From NCBI GenBank assembly GCA_964388085.1, contig CAYLZW010000057.1:1-25191 (forward strand): DNA of 25,191 nucleotides, given 5' to 3'. A program made the position numbers and the translations under genes. The notes under the pieces are model-generated. The model ran no database searches and was not told the DNA's origin. It saw only the letters and a program-made list of their open reading frames with translations. How positions within the stretch are numbered: the first letter of the stretch is position 1; each line of letters starts with the position of its first letter. Shown piece after piece: positions 1 through 13,157 of this stretch. The stretch comes from CAYLZW01 sp964388085 (GTDB lineage Bacteria > Myxococcota > UBA727 > CAYLZW01).

Positions 1-429
1 CGCTGGGTGCAGCACGCCAACCGTCGACGACGACGAGAGGGCCGGCGCAATCTGTGCGCGATCCACGGCAACGCGTGGCTGCTGTTCGGCGCGCTGTTCG
101 CGCCGGGCTCGCTCGACCGCGTCTATCTGAACTTCCCGGACCCCTGGTGGAAGTCCCGCCACCAGAAGCGGCGCATCATCAACGACACCTTCGCGACGCT
201 GCTCGGCTCGCGCCTGCAGGAGGGCGGCAGCGTCCTCGTGCAGACCGACGTGGCCTCGTTGCTCGAGCAGATCCTCGAGCACCTCGAGAGCGCCGAGGGC
301 CTCGTGAACCCCTACGGGCCGGGCAGGTTGTGCGCGGACAAGCCGACGTCGGCGCGCTCGCACCGCGAGAAGAAGTGCATCGATATCGGCGTCCCGGTGT
401 TCCGGGGCCTCGTGGCGAAGCGGACCTGA
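1..429 (+). CDS. trmB: tRNA (guanine-N7)-methyltransferase TrmB, C-terminal part
   Basis: This is the C-terminal part (about 142 residues) of the SAM-dependent enzyme that methylates N7 of G46 in the tRNA variable loop; the 5' end is cut by the window start. The frame is open from base 1. The TrmB signature NFPDPWWKSRHQKRRI lies near the middle, preceded by the family-like stretch LFAPGSLDRVYL, and the C-terminal region has the expected TSARSHREKK element. It ends at TGA 427-429. The product is a cytosolic tRNA-modifying housekeeping enzyme. A small hairpin follows the stop and may end the transcript. The family call is firm; only the N-terminal SAM-binding part cannot be checked. Confidence 0.93.
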   Translation, partial: RWVQHANRRRRREGRRNLCAIHGNAWLLFGALFAPGSLDRVYLNFPDPWWKSRHQKRRIINDTFATLLGSRLQEGGSVLVQTDVASLLEQILEHLESAEGLVNPYGPGRLCADKPTSARSHREKKCIDIGVPVFRGLVAKRT

Positions 430-436
430 GCGCTCG

Positions 437-460
437 CGCCGCCGCTTCGTAGCGGCTGCG
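437..460 (+). terminator. Hairpin after trmB, possible terminator
   Basis: GCCGCT (441-446), loop TCGT, AGCGGC (451-456) form a perfect 6-bp stem with a tetraloop. Three more pairs (437-439 with 458-460) lie beyond one mismatch. It starts 8 nt after the trmB stop codon. There is no real T tract after it, so it is only a possible intrinsic terminator; position and stem are what support it. Confidence 0.4.
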
Positions 461-516
461 TTGACGCTCGACACGGGCCACGAGGAGAGGCGAGAGTCGG
501 CGCTGCTGGAGGTCTC

Positions 517-2121
517 ATGGGACGACGGTTCCTCGCCCTGCTGGTGCTGTTGCTCGCGTCGGCGTGCTCGTCGACGCGCGAAGAGGTCCGCGCGGCGCCG
601 GCCGACGAGGGCAGCCCCCCGGTGCGCTCCGCCGACGCCGCACCCGCGGCACCCGCGGCGCCCGTGGGCCCCGTACGCGAGGTGCGCTTCGTCGTCACCA
701 CCGACGAGCACGGCTGGCTCGAGCCTTGGCAAGACGAGGAGAGCAAGAAGTCGCTGGGCGGGCTGCTGGCGTTCACCGCGCGCATCGAGGACGTCGAACG
801 ACAGGGGCGCGAGAACGTCGCCCTGCTCAGCACCGGCGACAACTGGACGGGCCCCTACGAGTCGACCGTGCTCGAGGGTGCCCCCATGGTCGCCGCCATG
901 AACCACCTCGGCTATCGCGTCAGCACCATCGGCAACCACGAATTCGACTTCGGCGCGAAGGTGCTCGGCAAGCGCGCCGCGGAGGCGAAGTTCCCCTATC
1001 TGGCCGCCAACGTCGTCGACGCCGCGACCGGGAGCACGCCCGCCTGGGCCAAGCCGTTCACGCTGGTCGAGGTGGGCAGCGTCCGCTTCGGCGTCGTCGG
1101 GCTCGCCAACGTCGACACGCCGAACGTCACGGATCCTCGCCACCTCATGGGCCTCGAGTTCAAGCCCTACGAGGAGACGCTGCGCACGTTCGTACCGAAG
1201 GCGCGGGCGGCGGGCGCGGAGCAGGTGGTGGTGCTCATTCACGATCGCATGGCGGTGGCCACGAAGCTCGCCGACGTCTTGCGCGAGCTGCACATCAACA
1301 TCATCGGCGTCGGGCACGCGCACCAGAGCGGCCTCACCATCGATCCGGGCACGACCCCGAGCGACACCTCGGACGACCTCGTCTTCTGCAACGGCGGCGC
1401 GTACCTGCGCAGCTACTGTCGCATCGACGTCGCCTACGCGGGCGGCAAGCTGATGAACCGCGCGGTCAGCATTCAGCCGGTCGAGCTGGCGGCGGGCGAG
1501 GAGGTGAGCTCGCCCGATCCCGTGATCGCCAAGATCGTCCTCGACGCGAAGAAGAGCTCCGAGCTGCTCGGCAAGGAGGTGCTGGCCAAGGCGCGCCGGC
1601 CCATCACGCGCAAGAGCGGCGCGCTCGGCCAGCTCGTCGTGGACAGTTGGCTCGACGCGCTGCCTTACGTCGACGCCGCCATCACGAACGCGGGGGGCAT
1701 CCGCCAAGACGTCCCGCGCGGTCCGGTCGAGGTGCGTGACATCATCAGCGTGCTGCCCTTCAACAACTATCTGCTCGTCCTCGAGCTCACCGGCGCGCAG
1801 CTCAAGGAGGCGCTCGAGAACCCGGAGTCCATCGCGGGCGGCGTGCGCTTCACCTACCGCAGCGTCGACGGACGTCGCCTCATCGAAGAGCTCGCGCGCG
1901 GAGACGGGACGCGCATCGAGGCCGACGACAAGCTGAAGGTCGTCGTCAACGACTTCATGTACCGGGGCGGCGACAAGTACCAACTGAAGAGCTACGACCC
2001 CGAGCCGGAGGAGACCGCCATCGACTGGCGCGAGCCGGTGCTGCGTCGCCTGCGCGCCATGCAGGAGCAGAAGAAGGCCCTCGACGTAGCGGCCGACGAC
2101 CGGGCGCGCGAGGTGAAGTGA
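517..2121 (+). CDS. Lipoprotein 5'-nucleotidase / cyclic phosphodiesterase family metallophosphoesterase
   Basis: This 534-residue protein is a probable envelope-anchored nucleotidase that hydrolyses extracellular nucleotides (UshA/CpdB family). The N-terminus is a lipoprotein signal ending in LASAC (Cys17), followed by an Ala/Pro-rich linker. The dinuclear-metal phosphoesterase domain shows D63-E-H65, GD108N, GN140H141EFDFG, H242 and GH267AH269, all expected metal ligands. The C-terminal 5'-nucleotidase domain carries ITNAGGIRQDVPRG, VLPFNNYLLVLELTG and NDFMYRGGDKY. A GGAGG ribosome site at 508-512 supports the ATG at 517. The last codons merge into a 5-bp repeat array. Exact substrate (5'-nucleotide, 2',3'-cyclic nucleotide or other phosphoester) cannot be told from sequence. 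Confidence 0.92.
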   Translation: MGRRFLALLVLLLASACSSTREEVRAAPADEGSPPVRSADAAPAAPAAPVGPVREVRFVVTTDEHGWLEPWQDEESKKSLGGLLAFTARIEDVERQGRENVALLSTGDNWTGPYESTVLEGAPMVAAMNHLGYRVSTIGNHEFDFGAKVLGKRAAEAKFPYLAANVVDAATGSTPAWAKPFTLVEVGSVRFGVVGLANVDTPNVTDPRHLMGLEFKPYEETLRTFVPKARAAGAEQVVVLIHDRMAVATKLADVLRELHINIIGVGHAHQSGLTIDPGTTPSDTSDDLVFCNGGAYLRSYCRIDVAYAGGKLMNRAVSIQPVELAAGEEVSSPDPVIAKIVLDAKKSSELLGKEVLAKARRPITRKSGALGQLVVDSWLDALPYVDAAITNAGGIRQDVPRGPVEVRDIISVLPFNNYLLVLELTGAQLKEALENPESIAGGVRFTYRSVDGRRLIEELARGDGTRIEADDKLKVVVNDFMYRGGDKYQLKSYDPEPEETAIDWREPVLRRLRAMQEQKKALDVAADDRAREVK

Positions 2122-2185
2122 GCTGCGGCGCGGTGAAGTGCGGTGAAGTGAGGTGAGGTGAGGTGAGGTGCAGTGAGGCGCGGTG
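2111..2185. repeat. Degenerate 5-bp tandem repeat (AGGTG-type)
   Basis: About 15 consecutive 5-mers keep the same phase: AGGTG, AAGTG, AGCTG, CGGCG, CGGTG, AAGTG, CGGTG, AAGTG, then AGGTG four times, then CAGTG, AGGCG, CGGTG. The four perfect units are at 2151-2170. The array begins in the last codons of the phosphoesterase gene and runs through its TGA stop (2119-2121) into the space before the DUF432 gene. It reads as a simple-sequence tract that has partly decayed at its edges. Confidence 0.85.
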
Positions 2186-2267
2186 TGGGGACGCGACGTG
2201 ACCGCAGGGAGTGAGCCGGGCTGTGGTGAACAGACAGAGCTTCCGCGCGAAGGCGACAGCGGCGACC

Positions 2268-3113
2268 ATGGCCCGTGACGGCCGCAAGCGGAGTTGGTGG
2301 GGCGCGCACGCGCTCGCCGAGGAGTCCGCCGCGCGCGTCCGCGTCGGCCCCTTGAGCGTCTACGCGCACCGGCGGCGACACGAGTGGCGCATCGCGTTCG
2401 GCCAGGACGCAGACCCGCTCGCCAAGGTGGTCGAGGTCGAGGTGCCCTTCTCCGCCGCGGACATCCCGGCGCTCGACGACGCCGTGCGCTTTGGCTTCGG
2501 TCGCTCACCCGACGTCGTGCGCGTGATGCCCGCGCTGGCCGACCGCAACGTCGTGTTGACCCCGGAGCGGACGCTGCACATCGCGCCCGGCGAGGGGGTC
2601 GACGTGTTCGTCTCGACGCCGCTGTGGCTGCGCCTCTCCTTCGAGCGCGAGGAGGACGCGGCCACCCGCCCGCGCGGGAGCTTCGAGTTCCAGCACGAGG
2701 TGCCCATCCACCGGCCCTCGGACACCTGGTTCGGACCCAACACTCTCGTCGGAGAGCTCTGCTACGCGAGCCGCACGCACGCCTATCTCTCGCTCGACGA
2801 GGTGCAGCGCTACCCGCAGCGCGCGCGCACCATCGTGCACGTGAAGAACCGCGGCGAGGACCGCCTCGTGCTCGAGCGCTTGAACGTGCCCGTGCGGCAC
2901 CTCTCGCTGTTCGCGTCCGAGGACGACTCGCTGTGGACCGAGCGCGTGACGCTGACGCGTGAGGCCGACGGCGGGCTCGCGGCCATGCGCGTCGGCGCCG
3001 GCCCGCCGCCCGAGACCGTGGGCGCCGTCAAGCTCGCGGACGCGCGCGTACGCGTCGAGACCAACGTCGTCGTGCGCGCCTTCGAGGCGTTCTTCAAGGA
3101 GTCGGAGACGTGA
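2268..3113 (+). CDS. DUF432 family protein paired with MscS channel
   Basis: This protein of about 281 residues matches the DUF432 family pattern as I recall it: WWGAH near the N-terminus, then GPLSVYAHRRRHEWRIAF, an aliphatic beta-rich middle, and SDTWFGPNTLVGELCYASRTHAYLSL followed by NVPVRHLSLFASEDDSLWTE. The family has no established biochemical role to my knowledge but is often found beside mechanosensitive channels, as here. There is no signal peptide or membrane segment, so it is probably cytosolic. The frame is open from a GTG at 2211 (300 residues), but the conserved region begins just after the ATG at 2268, which I prefer. Neither start has a well-spaced ribosome site. Its stop overlaps the mscS start, so the two are made together. 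Confidence 0.75.
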   Translation: MARDGRKRSWWGAHALAEESAARVRVGPLSVYAHRRRHEWRIAFGQDADPLAKVVEVEVPFSAADIPALDDAVRFGFGRSPDVVRVMPALADRNVVLTPERTLHIAPGEGVDVFVSTPLWLRLSFEREEDAATRPRGSFEFQHEVPIHRPSDTWFGPNTLVGELCYASRTHAYLSLDEVQRYPQRARTIVHVKNRGEDRLVLERLNVPVRHLSLFASEDDSLWTERVTLTREADGGLAAMRVGAGPPPETVGAVKLADARVRVETNVVVRAFEAFFKESET

Positions 3114-3955
3114 ACGAGCTCTCGAGCGACGTGCAGCAGTGGCTCACGGAGCCGCGCCTTTGGACCCTCGCGCGCGCGCTCTCGACGCTCGTCATCGGCT
3201 TCCTGGTGGCGCGGCTCGCGAGCGCCACGGTCGTGCGCACCATGTCGAGGCTGCAGACACCGCAGCAGATGGCGCTCACGCGGCGCATCACCTCCTGGGG
3301 CGTGTTCGCCGTCGCCGTGATGATGGCCATCCGTCAGCTCGGCTTCGACATCACGGCGCTGCTCGGCGCCGCCGGGGTGCTCACGGTCGCCATCGGCTTC
3401 GCCTCGCAGACGACGGCTTCGAACATGATCAGCGGGCTGTTTCTGGCGAGCGAGCGCGGCTTCGAGATCGGCGCCGCCATCCGCGTTGGCACCACCGTGG
3501 GCGAGGTCATCAGCATCGATCTCCTGAGCGTCAAGATGCGCACCTTCGACAACCTGCTCGTGCGCATCCCGAACGAGACGCTCATCAAGTCCGAGATCAC
3601 GACGCTGAACCACTTCCCGCTCCGGCGCGTCGACGTCGCGCTCACGGGCTCGTACCGCGACGACCTCACGCGCGTGGAGGAGGTGCTGCTGCGGGTGAGC
3701 GAGAAGAACCCGCTCTGTCTCGTGGAGCCGCGGCCGGTCTTCATGGTGCTCGGCTTCGGCGACAACGGCGTCACGCTGCAGTTCTCGGTGTGGACGGCGC
3801 GCGACAACTTCCTCGCCATGCGCACGTCGCTGCTGCGCGAGATCAAGGCCGCCTTCGACGCCGAGGGGCTCACCTTCGCGCTGCCGCAACGAGACCTGCA
3901 CGGCGCCTCGCTGACCCCGCTGCCGTCGAACAGCCGCGAGCGCGCGAACGCCTGA
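3110..3955 (+). CDS. Small mechanosensitive ion channel, MscS family
   Basis: A 281-residue inner-membrane channel that opens under membrane tension and releases solutes on osmotic downshock. Three hydrophobic segments lie at about residues 18-40, 62-80 and 84-112. The third is the Gly/Ala-rich pore helix (LLGAAGVLTVAIGFASQTTA) followed by the NMISGLFL turn. The cytoplasmic beta domain follows (GTTVGEVISIDLLSVKMRTFDN, VRIPNETLI), and then the alpha/beta C-terminal part. Length is close to E. coli MscS. The GTG start (3110-3112) overlaps the TGA of the DUF432 gene in the arrangement GTGA. AAGGAG at 3096-3101 gives an 8-nt ribosome-site spacing, which fixes this start. The coupling suggests that the DUF432 protein acts with or on the channel. 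Confidence 0.93.
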   Translation: MNELSSDVQQWLTEPRLWTLARALSTLVIGFLVARLASATVVRTMSRLQTPQQMALTRRITSWGVFAVAVMMAIRQLGFDITALLGAAGVLTVAIGFASQTTASNMISGLFLASERGFEIGAAIRVGTTVGEVISIDLLSVKMRTFDNLLVRIPNETLIKSEITTLNHFPLRRVDVALTGSYRDDLTRVEEVLLRVSEKNPLCLVEPRPVFMVLGFGDNGVTLQFSVWTARDNFLAMRTSLLREIKAAFDAEGLTFALPQRDLHGASLTPLPSNSRERANA

Positions 3956-4093
3956 TCCGGAGACGAGATCACCTCGCTCCCGCGCACGGACCTGCCGCGG
4001 ACGGGGCGCGGACGGGACGCGGGCGCCGCCTCGGACGGCGCCGAGCAGAGCGTGCACGTCGTCGAGCGGGGGGCGCCGTGGTACAGCTGGCTC

Positions 4094-7540
<3,447 letters not shown>

Positions 7541-7567
7541 ACGTAGTGATACGGGGCGAGCGCGCGC

Positions 7568-9491
<1,924 letters not shown>

Positions 9492-9499
<8 letters not shown>

Positions 9500-10898
9500 G
9501 CCAGCCCCCGAGCGCCGCGCACAGCGCTTCGCGGAGGGGAGCGTCGTCCTGCTCCTCCACGGCGATGAGGTCGAGCAACACGGCGCCGTCTTCGATGCGC
9601 GCGATGACCGGGGGGCGCCCTCGGCGAAGCCGAGCGGCGAGCGCGTTCGCGGGGAGCCCGCAGAGCGCCAAGGCGCGGCTGTCGAGCTCGACGAGCGGCG
9701 AGGCCCCACCGCCAATCCGCGCACGCGTCTCGACGACAGCGAGCTCGAGCTGCGCCGGGCCCCGGCCGCCGAGCGCGGCCTGCAGCTGGTCTTTGAGGCG
9801 CTCGGCGCGCACCTGCAGGTGAGCGGGCTCCGCCTGGAGCATGCGCCACACCGGCACCTGGTCCGGCCGGTCGCGCCAGAGCCGCAGCGTCGCGGCGAGC
9901 GCGGCGATGGCCATCTTGTCCGGCCGCAGCGCGCGCATGAGCGGGTGCGCGCGGATGCGCTGCACGAGGTCGCGCCGGCCCACGATGACGCCCGCCTGCG
10001 GGCCCCCGAGCAGCTTATCGCCCGAGAACGTGACGACGTCGGCGCCGCGCGCGAGCGCCTCGCGCACCGTCAGCTCCGCGCTGTCGACGGGGAGCGGCAG
10101 CAGGCAGCCGGAGCCCGCGTCGAACACCACGGGGAGGCCGCGCGGGCGCGCGATGCCGGCGAGCTCGGGGAGCGCGGTCTCCTCGGTGAACCCCACCAGT
10201 GCGAAGTTCGAGCGATGCACCTTCAGCAAGAGCGCGCTCGCCTCGGTGAGCGCGCTCTCGTAGTCGGCCGCGCGCGTTCGGTTCGTCGTGCCTACTTCGA
10301 CGAGGCGCGCGCCGGACTGCCGCATGACGTCGGGCACACGAAATCCGCCGCCGATCTCGACGAGCTCGCCGCGGCTGACGATGACCTCCCGCTCGCTCGC
10401 GAGCGTGGACAGCGTCAGCAGGACGGCCGCCGCGTTGTTGTTGACGACGGCGGCGTCCTCCGCGCCGGACAGCTCGCACAGCAGCGACACCGCGTGATCG
10501 TGCCGGCTGCCGCGGGCGCCGGCGGCGACGTCGTACTCGAGCGTCGAATAGCCGCGCGCGACCGCGCTCACCGCGTCGATGGCCTCTCGCGCGAGCGGCG
10601 CCCGCCCGAGGTTCGTGTGCACGACGACGCCCGCGGCGTTCAACACCGGCTGCAGCGTAGAGGCGCCGCGGGTCGCGAGCGTAGCGGCGATCCTGTCGTC
10701 GCTGACGTCGGCCGGCTCCCCTCGCAGGATGGCCGCGCGCGCGTCGGTGAGCACCTCGCGCACCGACGCGACGACGGCCGCGTGTCCGTGCGAGGACACC
10801 AGCGCGCGAAGGGCGGGCCGCTCGAGCACGCCGCTCACCGCCGGCAAGGAACGCAAGCTCTGCTTGGCCCGCTCGTCGAGCTCTCGCTCTTCCTGCAT
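9492..10898 (-). CDS. selA: L-seryl-tRNA(Sec) selenium transferase SelA
   Basis: This 468-residue PLP enzyme converts Ser-tRNA(Sec) to Sec-tRNA(Sec) using selenophosphate from SelD. Visible family landmarks are LRSLPAVSGVLE near the N-terminus, GVVVHTNLGRAPL, EYDVAAGARGSR, NNNAAAVLLTL, SRGELVEIGGGFRVPDVM, HRSNFALVGFTEE and FSGDKLLGGPQAG. The Lys in the last motif, at position 295, is the PLP lysine and matches the position known in E. coli. The ATG at 10898 has a GGGAG ribosome site about 5 nt upstream; the frame stays open further upstream without family resemblance. It is divergent from the cardiolipin synthase gene with an 82-bp gap, and is the first gene of the selA-selB operon. Confidence 0.96.
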
Positions 10899-10934
10899 GC
10901 TGCTCCCACCGGCGAACCCGCGCCGCGCCGATAC

Positions 10935-10942
10935 TAGATCTA
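10935..10942. promoter_or_regulatory. AT-rich palindrome in the selA/cls divergent gap
   Basis: TAGATCTA is a perfect 8-bp palindrome inside an AT-richer patch (10931-10943) of an otherwise very GC-rich 82-bp divergent intergenic region. It is a plausible -10 or operator location for selA, cls or both, but no convincing -35/-10 pair with 16-18 bp spacing could be assigned. The evidence is positional and compositional only. Confidence 0.25.
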
Positions 10943-10980
10943 CCGAGTCGACGCGCCGCGCCAAAGGAGACCGATCGCCC

Positions 10981-12408
10981 GTGGACTCTCTCTTCGCCAC
11001 CATCGTCGGCCTCGTGCACGTCGCCCTGTCCATTATCGCGTCCGGGCACGCGGTGCTCTACAAGCGCGACGTTCGCGCCGCCGTCGGCTGGCTGGGTGTC
11101 ATCTGGCTCGTGCCGACGGCGGGCCCGTTCCTCTACGCGCTGCTCGGCATCAACCGCATTCGCACTCGCGCCCGCGCGCTGCGCGGTGAGCTCGCGCCAC
11201 GCGACGTCCCGGCGCTGCTGAAGGAACACCCCGGGCAGCCGGCCGCTCCGCAAGAGCAGCACCTCCTGGCCATCCGCAACGTCGTCGATCGGCTGGTGGC
11301 CGAGCCGCTGTTGCCGTGCAACTCCGTGACGTTGCTCGAGGGTGGCGACGAGGCCTACCCCGCCATGCTCGCCGCCATCGAGCAGGCTCGACGCTCGATC
11401 ATTCTCGAGACCTACATCTTCGATAACGACGAGGCCGGCCGGGCCTTCATCGAGGCGCTCGCTCGTGCGCAGCGCCGCGCCGTCGAGGTGCGCGTGCTCG
11501 TCGACGGTGCCGGGCTGCGCTACACCTTTCCGCCGGCGACCCGCGCCATGAGGAAGGCCGGGCTGCGCTACGCGCGCTTCATGCCCGCGCTGCTGCCTTG
11601 GCGCTTCCCGTACGCCAACCTGCGCACGCACCGAAAGATCCTCGTCGTCGACGGCGAGGTCGCCTTCACCGGCGGTATGAACATTCGCGTCGGCCATTGG
11701 CTCTCGAAGGAGCCGGTCAACCCCATCCGCGACGTCCATGTGCGCCTCGAGGGGCCGGTGGTCGGACAACTGCAGCGCGTCGCGATGATCGACTGGCGCT
11801 TCGCCTCCCGCGAGGAGCTGGGAGGCGAAGCGTGGCTGAGCTCGGGCAGCGCCAAGGGTGAGGTGTGGGCTCGCGTTATCCCCGACGGACCGGACGGCGA
11901 CTTCGAGACCGTGCGCATGACGCTGCTCGGCGCGCTCGCCGTGGCGCAGCGCCGGGTGCGCATCGTCACCCCCTACTTCCTGCCGGACGCGGCGCTGCTG
12001 AGCGCGCTCGGCATCGCCGCCATGCAGGGCATCGAGGTGGACATCGTCATGCCGGCGAAGAACAACCTCGCGCTCGTGCAGTGGGCGTCCATGGCGCAGC
12101 TTTGGCAGCTCGCCGAGCGCGGCTGCCGCCTCTGGCTCTCCGACGGCGTCTTCGACCACACGAAGCTGATGGTCGTCGACGACGGCTGGGTGCTGCTCGG
12201 CTCCGCGAACTGGGACGCGCGCAGCCTGCGCCTGAACTTCGAGGTCAACCTCGAGGTCTACGACGCGGCGCTCGCCGCAAAGGCGCACGCCATGGTCGAT
12301 GACCGCATCGCCGACGCGAGCACGCTGACGCTCGAGATGCTCGACGGCCGCCCGTTCCCGGTGCGGCTGCGCGACGGTCTCGCGCGGCTGCTCTCGCCGT
12401 ATCTGTGA
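10981..12408 (+). CDS. cls: Cardiolipin synthase, phospholipase D superfamily
   Basis: This 475-residue inner-membrane enzyme probably condenses two phosphatidylglycerols into cardiolipin and glycerol. Two hydrophobic N-terminal segments (about residues 3-20 and 33-54, the second with the typical GWLGVIWLVPTAGPFLYALLG pattern) anchor it. Two HKD motifs follow: H217-R-K219-ILVVD224G with GGMN after it, and H393-T-K395-LMVVD400D with LLGSANWD after it. This matches the ClsA type in length and layout. The GTG at 10981 is preceded by AAAGGAGA (10963-10970) at a 10-nt spacing, which decides the start; the frame is open much further upstream across selA. A related phosphatidyltransferase activity cannot be excluded. 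A large hairpin follows its stop. Confidence 0.9.
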   Translation: MDSLFATIVGLVHVALSIIASGHAVLYKRDVRAAVGWLGVIWLVPTAGPFLYALLGINRIRTRARALRGELAPRDVPALLKEHPGQPAAPQEQHLLAIRNVVDRLVAEPLLPCNSVTLLEGGDEAYPAMLAAIEQARRSIILETYIFDNDEAGRAFIEALARAQRRAVEVRVLVDGAGLRYTFPPATRAMRKAGLRYARFMPALLPWRFPYANLRTHRKILVVDGEVAFTGGMNIRVGHWLSKEPVNPIRDVHVRLEGPVVGQLQRVAMIDWRFASREELGGEAWLSSGSAKGEVWARVIPDGPDGDFETVRMTLLGALAVAQRRVRIVTPYFLPDAALLSALGIAAMQGIEVDIVMPAKNNLALVQWASMAQLWQLAERGCRLWLSDGVFDHTKLMVVDDGWVLLGSANWDARSLRLNFEVNLEVYDAALAAKAHAMVDDRIADASTLTLEMLDGRPFPVRLRDGLARLLSPYL

Positions 12409-13157
12409 ACGTCACCACTTCTCGGCCGCCGACCCTCGACGCGGGAGCTGCGTCGACGATCGGCGGCCTGCCGTGCGGCGGCCGGCCTGGCTAGAAGGAG
12501 CGTCGTCGTGCTCCCAGGAGGGCGACTTCGTGCGTGCCTCCGCGATGGGAAACCTCGAGCCGTCGATCACCACCCGCGCCGTATCGACTCACTCGACCAC
12601 CGCGGAGAGCCCGTGCCCTCCCACGCGTCCTTCCATAGCCGGCGCACCTGGTCGCGCCGCACAGTCGGCTCGGTCGTCCCGTCCCACGTGCCGGGACGAT
12701 GCCTGCGGCACAGCCCGGGAGCTGTACCGCGCGCGTCGCGCCCCGCTTCGGCTCCCCACCCGCATGAGGAGACCGGGACGGAGCTGACGGGGACCACCGA
12801 GCTTCATGCTGGTTCCTCCGCTACCTCTCATGCCGACGAGGGCGAAAGCATCCGCGGTGCCAAACGGGTAAAGACCAGCAGGGCGCGGCTGGCGCGCGCT
12901 CACGACGCGGGAGCGCGAGGCAGCGCGCGGCACCGTGGCGTGCATGTGCGCTCAGGGCGGCGTCTTCGGTGGACGTGCGCGACCCGTCGAAGGCGGCCGC
13001 GAGCGTCCCTGCGTGACGTCCAGCACCGGCACGAGCGGGCTGCACGAGCGGGCAAGGTGTCCGCCGCACGATGGGACGCGGGCAGCCGGCCCGACTCGGC
13101 TTGATCCACGCGAGCGGCCCCTCTCGACGCTAGGGTTCCGAAGACAAGGGGGCCCCG
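12409..13157. other. 749-bp stretch without a convincing gene
   Basis: Between cls and the histidine kinase gene, open frames exist on both strands (for example 12508-13104 plus and 12589-12807 minus), but their products are Arg/His/Ser-rich with mixed third-position composition and no recognisable motif. The 72-codon minus frame starting at ATG 12807-12805 has a fair GGAGGA ribosome site 6 nt upstream, which is the only hint of a real small gene. The stretch holds one strong hairpin (12424-12468) and a weaker inverted repeat (TCGTCCC 12674-12680 with GGGACGA 12693-12699). It could be a decayed gene or regulatory DNA; I see no transposase or RNA family. Confidence 0.5.
12424..12468 (+). terminator. 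Large two-part hairpin after cls
   Basis: GGCCGCCGA (12424-12432) pairs with TCGGCGGCC (12460-12468), and TCGACGC (12436-12442) pairs with GCGTCGA (12450-12456). The two stems are separated by a 3x3 internal loop and closed by a 7-nt loop, giving 16 base pairs. It lies 15 nt after the cls stop. No T run follows, so it is a strong structured end rather than a textbook intrinsic terminator. Confidence 0.55.

Noticed and set aside
1955..2381. Minus-strand frames with LTSPH-like peptide repeats
   Set aside because: They are only the translation of the 5-bp DNA repeat and of the antisense of flanking genes.
10015..12288. 757-codon minus-strand open frame over cls and selA
   Set aside because: It is antisense to cls and out of frame in selA; both of those genes have clear catalytic motifs.
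12508..13104. 198-codon plus-strand open frame in the cls-kinase gap
   Set aside because: Composition is Arg/His/Ser-rich with weak third-position G/C bias and no motif; I could not support it as a gene or as a transposase or intron remnant.
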